Positions 24,511 to 37,200 of a DNA stretch of 64,000 nucleotides are shown here, piece by piece. Both the position numbers and the translations under genes were made by a program. Location: NCBI RefSeq assembly GCF_040869045.1, contig NC_090319.1:372573601-372637600 (forward strand), given 5' to 3'. The notes under the pieces are model-generated. The model ran no database searches, had not been told where the DNA came from, and was given only the letters and a program-made list of their open reading frames with translations. This DNA is from Eurosta solidaginis (lineage: Eukaryota > Arthropoda > Insecta > Diptera > Tephritidae). Position 1 is the first letter of the stretch, and the number at the start of each line of letters is the position of its first letter.

Positions 24511-25214
24511 TTCCCACTTGCCTTCTTTGCATGTTTTATTCTTTACACAGTACGTACTTCGTATATTATCATGCCTTGTTCGTCCTGATGTCACTTTGTT
24601 TAAATTTTTCCCAAATTATTAAATAAATCCGAAATAGTTTCGAATGATCCTGTAGTCATCCAGAATTGTTCACGAAATAGTCACAAAATTTTCCAATAAT
24701 TGCTTACAACCCACACATAATTTCATGTTTGAATTTTGATTTGTTCCTCACCAAAATACAACTTCATAAATTTTCTCACTAAATATCGAGTTATTATACA
24801 ATTTAGCAAAGAGAATAATAAAATTGATTAACTTTTAACGATCATATAGAAAATTGTTGTACAGGACTATTCGCATAACAAAAGTTGAGAAAATTTTTAT
24901 TTATTATTCACCTACATACAAATGTGCATTGAGTTGAAGCGTAGTGGCTTACTCATGCTGTTAGAAGTTGTTTTTGTGTCAGCACCCAATTTACTGACTT
25001 ATTATTACATTTTTCTTATGTAAATTTTCTTCCCAAACATGAAAATTGTGTTCAGCATGCAAAAACACCAAATTTATGTAAATTTATGACAAATTCTGTA
25101 AATTTGTCCTTTTTAGTGACAGTCAGCTACTATCATACAATGTGTAATCTTACGTAATTCTTGCACGAATTGTCAAAACATTTCACTTACTTACAGCAAT
25201 CCTTTAGGTTACTG

Positions 25215-26339
25215 TTTTTATACTCAGAGTGCTTTGCACACAGAGTATATTAACTTTGATTGGATAACGGTTGGTTGTACAGGTATAAAGGAATCGAGAT
25301 AGATATAGACTTCCATATATCAAAATCATCAGGATCGAAAAAAAATTTGATTGAGCCATGTCCGTCCGTCCGTCTGTCTCTTAACACGATAACTTGAGTT
25401 AATATTAAGATATCTTCACCAAATTTGGTACACAGAATATATTGGTATTGAAAATGTGCGAAATCGGATGAAAACCAAGCCCACTTGTTATATATATAAC
25501 ATTTTGGAAAAACAAAAAACCTGATTATTTAGTAAATAATACACCTAGAATATTAAAATTTGACATGTGGACTGATATTGAGACTTTTGATAAAAATTTG
25601 AAAAATGTTTTTAAATCCGCGTGACACCGCCCAATTGTGATAAAATCAATTTTACAAATATTATTAATCATGAATCAAAAATCGTTAAACCTATCGTAAC
25701 AAAATTCGGCAGAGAGGTTGCCTTTACTATAGGGAATGCTTTGAAGAAAAATTAACGAAATCGGTTAAGAACCACGCCCACTTTTATATAAAAGATTTTT
25801 AAAAGGGTCGTGGACGAATAAAATAAGCTATATCTTTGCAAGAAAGAGTTTTATATCAATGGCATTTCATTTCGCAAGTGGATTTATAACAATAAATAGG
25901 AAAAACTTCAAAGTTTAAAAAATGGGCGTGGCACCGCCCCTTTTATGACTAAGCAATTTTCTATGTTTCGGGAGCCATAACTCGAAGAAAAATAAACGGA
26001 TCGTAATAAAATTTCGTACACAAATTTTCTCTATAGCAGGAAATATTTCTAGTAAAAATGGACGGGATTGGTTAAAGAACACGGCCACTTTTATATAAGG
26101 GATTTTGAAAAGTGTCGTAGACGAAAATAATAGGCTATAGCTTAGCAAAAAATAGTTTTGAATCAATGATATATCACTTATCAAGTTTTATTGTAAGAGG
26201 AAATGGGGAGATATTTTTTTAAACGGGCGGTGCCACGTGTTATGTAGAAAAGTAATTTATCTGAAATGAAATGTACAATTGACGCGCACGCTGAGTATAT
26301 AATGTTCGGTTACACCCGAACTTAGACACCTTTACTTGT
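25215..26339 (-). mobile_element. Dispersed repeat family 1, shorter variant
   Basis: Read on the minus strand it starts near ACAAGTAAAGGTG with the same hairpin (CGGGTGTAACCGAAC) and ends with an ACTCTGTGTGC...GAGTATAAAA version of the terminal motif. The ends match the other two copies, but the inside is different: about 1.1 kb, without the 130-bp tandem core, and with repeated CACGCCCACTTTTATATAA phrases about 300 bp apart. Confidence 0.7.
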
Positions 26340-26344
26340 TGTTA

Positions 26345-29300
26345 TCTTGTTTTTCCCACAAAATTCTCGTCACTAATATAGCAATCTGCTCATATCTGCT
26401 CAAATGTTGCTGTAATTTATTTTTGTACTTTGTTTACATAGACAAGAATTATAATGAAGCTCAGCTGAAATGTATGCACATATGTATATAAGGGTGATCC
26501 TTATACGTGTGCAAACATTTTTTTTTGATTTTTTGGTACATCATCATATCAATTGGTTCTCCATCCTGAGAAACTGTTTCAGTATTTTTCTTTATTTTTT
26601 TACAAGAATATTTAGAGGTGGCTACCGGGAATTGAATTTTGTATAGCGCTTGGTTCTTTTACAGTACTATTTCCTATTTCACATTTTCTAGTAACTTTCA
26701 CGATTTTTTTTGTCCTAAAACAACTTAGGTAAACATTGAGGTTATAAGAAGACTTTTGGCAAAACATATATTATTATATATTATTGACCTTCTGTAGGTA
26801 CCTATAAAAACCTTTAAAAAATAAAATAGAAAATACGTCATCGGTATTTTTGAGTAAATAAAGATTTTACGGGGCTTCCTGTTAATTGTTTAGAATAGAA
26901 AGAAAGGACCATCTTAATGTACATATTTGTGTTAACTACTAACGTTCTTTTAAATAGTGTACAGAACTGGAAATTATACACAGAATTCGCAGTAAATATT
27001 TTTATTTTGCAAAAATAAAATAGAAAAAAGAGTTAAACATCAGATAGTATCGACATAGTAAATATTTAAATATTTAAATAAATGCGTTTTAGTGCTTTCT
27101 GGTGAACCTTGCGATTCCAGTGATAGAAAATCCCTAAAAATCTCCGTTTTTTGTTCTTTTTTTGGAACGAATGAATGAGCAAATGAATAAAATAACGTAA
27201 TCAGCTGTTTTTAACAATGCATTCAGCTAAAATTGCGATTGTGAAGCACTTGCTGTTGCTTAAAAACTCCTATTTTAGCTAAAAGTCTTAAAAGGAATTA
27301 TATAAAAATTTAACAACTGAAGGTTTCATTATGCTTCTGACTGAAATTAAGAAATCAGAAATTATCTTATCTGTTTGTATGTTTTAACGGTGTGTTCAAT
27401 TTTACTTAAGATTTTTAAGAATTAATGAGCTTAACACCGGTAAATAATAATTGTTGGAAAAACTGAAAAGAAGGAAACATTTGCTGGCATATTGCGATGG
27501 TACCATTTCGAAAATTATCTTATCTTATTTCTGGTCCGAGCAGCTTGAAATTTGGTACAGAGACACCGCTCAAGCTACTTTAGTATGTGAGAAACTTCCC
27601 CTTTCGAAAAGTAGACCAGGGACCGGCCTATTTTAAGACATTGGATTTCTTGAAATTTCGTACCTCTTTAGTTAGATTAATATTAATGGACCAAGGGCCG
27701 GCCTTTTCTTGGATATCTGATTTATGAAGCGATTTGCTTTGAAATTTGAGGTGATTTTGTTTCGGAAAGTGGCCCGAGTCCTATTCTAATAAATCTTATT
27801 TACAGTGCGATGTTTTGGTATTTCGGTATCTAGGTAAGTATGTGGGATACTTTTTGTTCTAGAAAGTTGAGCAGGAGTGGCCTTATTCTAAAACAGTTTA
27901 GAAGAAAAATATGAAATAAGATGTGGGAGTGAGGAAATCGATCGGTAGATGAAGAAAGACAGGTACACTGAAAGAAAAAGACTAGTAAAGTCAACCGAAA
28001 TACGAGTGAATTCAACCGAAACTTCTGTAATTTTTTATCCATCGCAACAAGATATTGAATCAACTGCGCACAAATCGTTGATTCGTAATTGACCGTTTTA
28101 GTAGTCAAGTGTACAAAAAAAGTTGTTGCGGCAAAACAAAAAAAAAATAAAAAAATACATGTAAGGCGCGATAACCTCCGAAGAGGTCTATGGCCGAGCT
28201 TCTCTTCCAATTTGCGTCGTGCTCCTTTTTAATTTTTCCTACAAATTGGCGGGACGGGACCTACTTGTTTTATGCCGACTCCGTTCGGCATCTGCGAGGC
28301 AGATGAGTTTTCACTGCAAGCTTTTCATGGCAGAAATACACTCGGGTTGCTTGCCAAATACTGCCGAGGGACGACTCCGCTTAGAAAAATTGTCTCCTAA
28401 TTGAAAAACCTTATTTCTAAAATTTTGATGTTGCTTTTCCCGGGGTGTGAACCCAGGGCATTCGTTGTCGTAGGCGGATCACGCTACCATCACCCCACGG
28501 TGACACTTACTAACCGAACTTCAATTGGGCGTACATCAATTATGCTGGCACACATTAAACATTATACACTTTATTATTTTGTTTTATTAAACACACTTTC
28601 ACTAAATTTTATATTTTATAATTTATTTAATTCATAGTTTTGAACTTCGCTTTGCAAATAGAAATGAAAATATTAGTCACAAAACTGTTTGTCAATTCTT
28701 TCAGTTGCAGCTCAGCTCATTCTCAATTTCTTCTCTCGCATGTAGTTGCCACACTTGATTGTTTCGTACAAAACTTTTAGTATAAATGTTTGACATAACA
28801 TTTTAAATAGAGAACTTGTAAGTTATAGAAAAGTAAAGATTCAAATCGCAGGAAGGTAATTCACCACTGGAGTAACTTTACATGTAACTCGACAAGTTTA
28901 ATTTTCGTAACACTTTAAGTCGAAACTATTCCAAAACAACTCAAACTTTTATGTTGTCGGAAACATCAACATTAAAAAAAGGATGTTTTATTATCTTATT
29001 AGATTCGTTCGCGTGAGTGAAAATTCGTAAAAACTTGAACAAAATGTTACTAATTTTGGAAAAATCCTGTTCGTTCAAACAAAGCTTTTGCAACAAGAGG
29101 GTGCAATTTTGCATTTCGCTTGGAGGAGAAGTTGCAAAATTGTACCCGATAAATAGGTGTCCAGGTATAATTTTTTGCAGTGTTATGCACAGTAAATTCA
29201 AGAAAGGGGTTTTCGTTTTGTATTCATAACTGAAAAACTAGTAGTTGTTTTCATATTTTGTGTGTTTCTTCGATTTGGTGATTTTCTTATTTTGGTGTTT

Positions 29301-30125
29301 TTTTAACAAGTGGCACCATCGTCATAAATACAAAGCAGAGAGTGCAGTGAGCGTAAAATTCTCTTTGAAATTTGCTCATGTACTGACTGTTGATCGCTGT
29401 TGAAATTAACAGTGAGATCAGTTGTGTTAACAAAAAAATCAGTTAGATTAGATAGATAGACCGTAATTCGATCAATTTCACCGAATCTCCATTAAGTCAA
29501 GAACAATAGAACAGATTTGTTGATTTTACTAGCACCATTTCGCTCAGTGTATCAGCGCGCTATCCAGGATCTGTATCGTGTTCTACGATACGGATAAAAA
29601 CCCAATTTTACTCAAATGGTAAATATGAATATGTCAAGCTTTTCATAAAAGTGTTGATACATTATGAATTTTATAAGTAATTGAGGCCTATATTTCACGT
29701 ATTGCCTCGATCCTAATCACCATTTCAGTGTTATTGCGATTTAAAAAATCGAATTTGATCACGGATCGTATAACACGAACGAGGCCAGATCAAAAGAAAA
29801 CGCTCAAGAAATTTTTATATTTTCTTCTTGTAAGCCAATCTTATTATTATTATTCTTTTTCTATACAAATTTTCTTCGGAGGTGCATGCTGCAGCCATAT
29901 AATTAAGCACGCAAGTTTTTTTTGAGCATTTTTGTACTCTTGAAAAAATGCCTAAAGCATAGGCGGCGCGTCGGGTAGAAGCTAGTTTTTATGTTATGAT
30001 TATTTTTCCATTATTGTAAGAGGACAGTAAGGTATTAAACGGCTTGAGGACTCCTAAAACGTGTCCAAAAATGTCGAGATGTATCAAAAGACCCGTTTGT
30101 AAAGTTTTACCTTTTAACAACAAAA
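26345..30125. other. Intergenic stretch; only a SINE recognised
   Basis: Holds the SINE at 28165-28506. Otherwise AT-rich, with no recognised gene. Frames at 27830-28210 and 28941-29229 have low-complexity translations and no conserved motif. Confidence 0.5.
28165..28506 (-). mobile_element. tRNA-derived SINE, near full length
   Basis: On the minus strand it runs from CACCGTGGGGTGATGGTAGC (A-box region) through the B-box region (CTGGGTTCACACCCC) and the same body to TCGGAGGTTATCGCGCC at 28165. It matches the copy at 58666-59022. Frames around 28219-28637 only read through it. Confidence 0.85.
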
Positions 30126-30129
30126 AAAT

Positions 30130-31470
30130 CTACCGTCGATTCAGAGAGTGTTGCACCTTTCTTTGCCAACACATCGGCCTTTCATTACATCCTATCACTT
30201 TATGACTGGGAACCCAGCAAACAGCAGACCTGACCCCTCCCATTAATTTAGAACCATCAGTAAACACGTGCTCTGCATTTCTGCACTCTGGCGCCAGGCA
30301 TTTGGGTAATTTGTGGCTCTAAGATCTTTTTCGTAGCTCATGCACGGGAGCATATATTCCGTTTGCCCGATATTAGATGGCGCTATACTGCTATACCCAC
30401 ACGGCCTGAGCTCAAGCTACCGCGAGGCCCTAGGGCTTGCTGCAGTTGTTAACGCGATATTTTTGGACATTAATTGTGCTGGCGGGATATGTAAAATATC
30501 ATGCAATGCTGCATCCTCTTGCATGCATGCATACAGTGCCGTGGAGGATTTCTTCGCTCTCTCTTCCTCGTGGAGTTTCCACGACAACTTACTATCTAGG
30601 ACGACTCCTTGTGCTACATATTTCTTGTAGAGTTACACCTTCAAGTTAAGGCTTTGTCTACAAAGGGACCATATATTTTCTAGTAAATAAGACTACAGTG
30701 GTAATCATTTACACTCATACTTGATTTCATGTATTGATCTCATTAGGGTTTTGAGCAGAAAAGATGCCAAAATAATAAGCTTGTAGTCGCTTGGGTGTAG
30801 GTGGCTTTCGGTATGAAGACTACTCGGGCTGTTGTCCAATATTAAGGGACGTAATTCAGTTCGATGCAAAAACTATTCTAAGCGGGTTTATATTCGTTTC
30901 ACCAGCTGTCTGCAGCATACCAGGGCATATCCCATCTGTACCCGACAACTTGAACTTGGCAAGAGATTTTATTGCCCACACAATTTAAGTATTTGTCAAC
31001 AATCCGTATTAGGAGTCTAGACGCTGTCACATAACTCTTCCTCATCATCTCCTGATGGGAAGTACACACAGTGGTGCCTTAGGGGACTCTTCACATCTGT
31101 TTCACCATTTACCGTCCTCTTGTTTTATGAGTCCCTGGACTACATCTCTCTTAGATAGGACTTTCCTCAGTGTTGCCGTTTCATGGAAATTTTTCTATGA
31201 AACCCTCTTCGACCTATTGATTTCACTTTTATAGATCCTCAACAGATCTCTATATTCGTCACAGTACTCCTCGCTTTACCTGCGCTCTAAGAAGACTCAA
31301 CTCCTTACTCAACCATGCTTTGCCTTCCCCGTGAATCTTCGCAGAGGATAAACTCTGTTGTACGTAGCTATCAGCGCCTTTGATAAGGAGTTGTTGCACT
31401 CCTCCAACTCCGTTACGGTGGTAACTCTTTAAGGATGTTCCATTCTTCCCACTAAGTATCAAACTACAAA
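30130..31470 (-). pseudogene. Decayed LINE ORF2 (endonuclease-RT linker, RT, RNase H)
   Basis: Minus-strand pieces appear in LINE ORF2 order. 31462-31259 (KAWLSKELSLLRAQVKR) and the following EYRDLLRIYKSEINRSKR and NFHETATLRKVLSKRD form the linker before RT. 30990-30790 has IKSLAKFKLSGTDGICPGML and RKPPTPK, the RT fingers region. 30610-30400 has KYVAQGVVLDSKLSWKL and KNIALTTAA, the region after the RT catalytic centre. 30300-30150 has EHVFTDGSKLMGG and WVPSHKVIGCNER, the first and a later RNase H motif fused by a deletion. Stops and frameshifts are frequent and the RT catalytic block is gone. RNase H plus this RT style suggests the R1/LOA/I group; not certain. Confidence 0.75.
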
Positions 31471-32159
31471 TTTTTCCAGTTCTATAAAATCAATTAAATT
31501 TAAGTTTTCTACAAATATTCGAGCAATGCAGAAGTTCTGTTTAAAGAAGCCATTATCAATATTTAATAATCAAGCTGCCAATTACTGCTCGATTTCCTAA
31601 AGAAAATGCTAAGTAAATTAAAGTGAAAATAAAGCAATTATAAAAACAACAATAAAAGAAAAGCAAATAGCAATACGAAGTATTGAACCTAAATTGGCTA
31701 ATTAGGACGCAAACGAATTGACTGCGAAAGCATGATTAGACGTTTATGAGTTAAATGCAAACCATTTAGGCATATTAGGTAAGTTGAAGTGAGTATTGAA
31801 ATGTGTGTAACCGACTCAAAATGTCGTAAATAATTATAGGATATAAGCAATATGACAGCGAGACTGATTTCACCAAAATCAAATACTCAAACACACACAC
31901 AGCTGGAGATAGAGTGGGGACACCAGGTTTCCATTCCAAGACGGTAGGAAGCGTGTAGGCCTGACTCGCGGTATGCGACTGAATTATATTACTCCTGCGA
32001 TGAGGATGATCTCTCAGCGTCCGCTAATATTTGCGGCTTACACCGGTCTTCTAATAGAAAACCTTCACAAACTTTCTCTTAAATTTTTCACTTATGCGTG
32101 TACCACTAAACCAGTTCACTACCATGGGTGAGTTCATCTCCCGAATCCTATTTTAAATG

Positions 32160-32880
32160 AATGGCTGAACGAAGATTGTACTCCAAACTGGGTGAAGTGG
32201 CAGAAAAGATGGGTTCGATGGTGAACAAGGACAAAACAAACTACCTGCTATAAACATGCAAAGAGTATACGCATTTTCTCCTTAGAAACTACACCACTAT
32301 AGATAGCCATAATTTCGGAATAGTAAAAGGCTTTGTTTATTTGGAAACCAGCATTAACAAAAACAGCAACATCAGCCTTGAAACCCAGCAAAGAATCACT
32401 ATGACCAATAAATACTACTTTGAAGTAAGTGAACAATTAAACATTAAAGTTCTCTCTGGGCAAAAGAAGCCACTTATCGTACGCGTCTTGATAAATGGCG
32501 TAGAAGCATGGATGAATTAGCTGAAGGAATACTCAAGAGAGAAGTTCCCTGAAATATTTATGGACCTCTACGCGTTGGTGACGGTGAGTAGAGAAATGGA
32601 TTTAATGACGAGCTGTATGAGCTTTACACAGACATTAACATAGTCCAGGGAATTAAAATACAGCGGCTACACTGACTAGCCCATGTTATACGAATGAAAG
32701 ATGACTCTCCGGATAAAAAGGTATTATTTTATCGGGGCTCGCCTACGGAAGCAAAAGAAGAGGGCGGTCCCTACTTCGCTGGAAGGATCAGGGGGAAAAC
32801 GATTTAAATTCGCTTGGGCTTACCAATTGGTGCAAGTTAGGACTGTAAAAACGTTTAAATGTTAAGTCATTAAGTCAAAC
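32160..32880 (+). pseudogene. Decayed LINE, RT C-terminal part
   Basis: AERRLYSKLGEVAEKMGSM, then VNKDKTNYLL and a stop, is the segment after the RT active site. GFVYLETSINKNSNISLE follows (thumb region), then a frame-shifted stretch and the C-terminal block near 32690-32850 (MKDDSP, GRPYFAGR-like in a shifted frame, ENDLNSLGLTNW). The last block matches 21915-22130, so both come from one LINE family. Several stops and frameshifts. Confidence 0.72.
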
Positions 32881-33289
32881 GGTAGTGTCCTAAATGGCCC
32901 TAAAGTCAAATCAAGAAAGGTCATAAAGTCAACTGACCTAATGACCGCTATGTCGTTATGGCCATTTGAAGTAGTCATAACATCAGTTGGTGGCCCTCAT
33001 GCGCCAATACTTGGAAACTGATGTCTTTCTAGGCCAATTATTTAATTATTTAGGGGCAAACTATGTATAACGCAATGAGTAATTTTTTCTCGTGTGAACC
33101 ATAATTCCTATCATATAAGAGCTTTCATTCACCTCAGTGAGTGGCAGTAAACCTGAATGCCATTGTGAAATTGGATGAATTATATAGTTGCGTCATACAC
33201 CATCTGGCCCTCAACGCTTAAATTTTGCATCTTTACTCAGTCCAGACTATAATTTAAAAGCTAACTTACCTTGAAATAATAAATACAAG

Positions 33290-33485
33290 GAGCGAAAACC
33301 TTCGAAGAGAGTAAAGGCCGGGTTTGTCTTCCAATTTGCGTCGTGCTCCTTGTTTTTAAATTTTTTCTACGAATTGGTGGTACCGTACCTAAATACCTCA
33401 TGCCGACTCCGAACAGCATCTGCAAGGCAGAGGAGTTTTCACTGAGAAGAATTTCATGGCAGAAATACTGTCGGAGTGTTTGCTA
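33290..33485 (-). mobile_element. tRNA-derived SINE, body fragment
   Basis: On the minus strand it carries TTTCTGCCATGAAATTC, the GATGCTGTTCGGAGTCGGCAT-like block and AGGAGCACGACGCAAATTGG, ending near CTTCGAAGGTTTTCGC. The tRNA-like head is missing, so it could not be transcribed from its own promoter. Confidence 0.75.
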
Positions 33486-34213
33486 AATCACTACAACCAC
33501 ACCACGTCTATCGCTAACTTACCTTAACCATTGAAAATTGCTTTTTTCTTCGTTTGCCAATATAAAAACACAAAACTTGTAAAATCTTTTCAATTTTAAT
33601 TTTAATCTTTTCATTTGCCTTTTAAGCATTTTCAAAATTTTTAAAATTTTTAGCAACAATAAACAATTTTTTTTATATTTTTAAAATATATACATACACA
33701 TTGATATAAATAAATAAATAACTAACAATTAATATAAATATTCTTAAAAGATAAAAGTTGTAGAATTTCTACTTATTTCTTTGTGCTTTGTTGTTTGCTG
33801 TTTGCTATTTGCTATTCGCATCTAACTTTGACTAACGTTTGTCTTATAAAGCAAACGTCCCTTCTTTCCACGCACACAGAACACTCATACGCCATGGCAG
33901 CCCTCACAGATTTTATGTGCTTTAAATATAAAGCTGTTTACATGCATACCATTTAACAAAAAAAAAAAAAGAACAGCAAACGATGTGGCAAACCATTTTT
34001 AAAGCGAGAATTTTGCTTCTGCTTTTTTCCAAGCATTCTTTTGTTTGTGTTAACTTTAACACGGCTGAACTGTTTCGCTGTAAAAATTGCTTTGGCGTTT
34101 TGAGTGTCTTATCGCTAACTCTTTTTTTTTAAAGTCTCGTAGATATTCGTTACTTATTTTCTAAAAATGTTATCTATTTTTGGTTTAGCACTTGATCTTG
34201 CCTTTTTCTTTCT

Positions 34214-37200
34214 TTATGCATAAGCTTTGTAAGCCAGTTTTTGTGCTTCAGCATTGTGTTGGTATTTGGATTCCAGAAAAGCAGCAGGCACTCCAATGGA
34301 TCGACCATCCCAAGGCCCGTGAGCTGTGATGTGCGCAGAATGATGTTCAGCTGCGAGCTGGATAAAGGAAGAGAAAATTGGAGTAGAAAATGTAAAAAAG
34401 TAATGGAATATGTTTTGTAATTTAAAATATCAAAAATTACAAATAAAAGCCTAAGGACTCTTGTGGGAAAACAAAAAATTAAACGTGGTCGCTATGTTTT
34501 TGTATTGGTTTGTTTCACAATTCTATACAAATATGAATGCAGGTAGGTGGTGATTTGTCCCAAACTATACAAAGGCAATAACAGGAATCATAGATTAATA
34601 GATGAGGCGTGTGGGTTGGGCATTTAATGCTTTTATTTCAAGTATTTACAAAATAATTGAGTAAGGCAAACTTTTGTGATGTGAAAATGCGTTAATACCG
34701 ATTATAATTCAAACAAAAGAAATTTTACGAATTAGAATTTGTGGCTTTAAATAATTACTTTTGTATATTTTACAAAATATTTATACGTGTTTTTAAAAAT
34801 TTACATTAGGGGGCTTTATTGTTTTGTTATGTTCATGTCCATTCTGCCTGGAAATGGGATTCTTTATAGAAAATATAAAACTATGAAGTTAGGAGAGAAA
34901 TCTATAGAAGGCCTTGTCGGATGCCTCTTTAATTCTATATCTAAATATTTCATAAAAAATGAAAAGTCTCTAGAATTGTTTGAGTAAATTTTTAAAATTC
35001 CCTGCAGAGTTTTGTCACAGAATGTTAAAGATTAATTATAGCTTTCATGAAAATGAAATGGTGTACTGAGTTTACCACGAACCTCAAAATTTTATGTCCT
35101 TAAAGGGGAAGAGATAGACCCACCAATAAGAATACCCAAATGATCAGTATGACAAGCTGTGTTGGTTTAGCCATCTCCCTCTGTCTCTTTGTCTGTTTGA
35201 ACGCAAACAAATTTCTCTATTTTTAAGATATCTCGATGAAATTTGATGATCTGGTATATTTGGGTGTTCGATTGATCATTTGCCGAAACCTACCGGATCG
35301 AACTACTATAGCATATATCCCTCATACAACCGATTTTTCGAAAAAGAGGGTTTGTGTCATTTATTCCTCATTTTAACAGCATGAAGTTTGAAATTTCACA
35401 GGATGATTACATCATACATCATCATAAATTATAAAGATTGGTTTTGTATAAGATCTATATCCGATACAATCGATTGTTCAAATAAGAGTTTTAACGAAAT
35501 TCCTTCCTCAGTTTTATAGCTAAAAGCTTGAAATTTCACAAGATGCCTAAATATATATCATGCGTTATTGTCTGAAAAAGGCGTCAAGATCAGTCATATA
35601 TATATTATATATCCCATGCAACTGAAAGGTAAGGTTAATAAAAATATGTTTAATTAAAATATTAAACCGTGTGTTCGAATCGAGCTTAAAGCCTAACAAT
35701 AATTATTTTATCTTAATATTGTTATGATAAATTTTTTTTAAGTAGAATAGAAGAAAGAAAAAATTTAAACAACTGCCAAAGCTCGTTGTATAGATCCATT
35801 TCGAAACTGCAAAATTCCTTAATCGGCAACGTTTATTCAGTAAGGCGATATAACTACAAAAATTGTTAGTACATCCCAGAGCACGGGGAAAAAGTGTCAA
35901 TGAATATGACACTATGACATCATTGCCATAAAACAAGTCCAATTTTCACATCGTTTCTGCAACAGTTGTCGCAGCGCTGTGATAATCAATTGGCAAGAAA
36001 CAGGATAGAAGTGGAAATAATGAAGACAAACAAACAACCGCTGTGACAGCTGAACGGTTATAGCAGCGGCGCCTAAACGTTGCCGATGAAGGAATATAGC
36101 AGTTCCCGAAATGGATCTATACAAGGAGCTTTGGCAGTTGACTAACTTTTTTCTTTCTTCTATTCTAATTCAAAAATTTTCTCATTTAAGAAAAAAAAAT
36201 GTATCATAACAATAATAAGTTAAAGAATTATTGTCAGGCCTAGAGCTCGATTCGAACCCACGATGTTATAAGTGAGTAGGCCGATATAACAACAAAAATT
36301 GTTTCAGTTTTAAACAATTTTGTTTCAATTTGTTTTCAACAAAATGTATTTGTCTGCAACAATTTTTTTTTACATTTTTTGGGTTTTTTTTCGTTGGACT
36401 ACTCCGCTAAAAAAATTTTATTCAAAAAATTTGTTCCTAGAACTTTGATTTTGCTTTGCACGGGAATTGAACCCAGGAGCTTCGGTGTGGTAGGCGAAGT
36501 ACGCTACACCACACAAATTACAAAATTGGCTCGTTCAACAGAACTTGCTCACTGACATTGAATTTAACAGCAATACGTTATTAGCAATCCTTCCGCTGTT
36601 ATTTCCATAAGAAAAACTCAGCATACAAAAAGCTATCAGATCTAAAAGTGAGATTTTGTCACAATACTTTTACAAAAAAAAAAGAAAATTATGCTAAGCG
36701 ATTCGTCTCGAACAGTTAGTTCTAAAGTTGACGAGATGACAAATGTACTTTATGCAGTCATAATAATTTATTTTCTATAAATAATCACATTTCATCAGGC
36801 AAGAAAGAGAAAAAAGTATCGCCCGAAAACGAAACACTCTAATGTACATATTTTGCGTAAAGCCATCACCATAACAACAGGGCGAAGGTCTTAGGAAATC
36901 TACGTAAAAGAGGCATACACGATAACCCCAACAATTAGGTAATATGTTTTTTAGTGGACCTACTCTTTTCTCCCTTTTCACAATGGCCAACTTCGGCTTT
37001 AGCGCTTCAGCGGGTACATGAGGCATTGAGATGACTAAAGCTACTGAAGTGTTCTAGTGAAGGAAATGAAAAATTGAAGAAATTATATTGTTTTTTTGAT
37101 GCTGTTTGTGCTCAGCTGCTGGATAAATAATAACTCGCCGGAACGTGAGGACCTCACTTAGACTGAACGAGTTGTGCTGTTAGCAGATGGATATATAACA

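Noticed and set aside
27830..28210. 126-residue minus-strand frame
   Set aside because: Phe/Leu-rich low-complexity translation running into a SINE tail; no motif.
30340..30649. Plus-strand frames of 96 and 70 residues
   Set aside because: Antisense to the LINE RT remnant on the minus strand.
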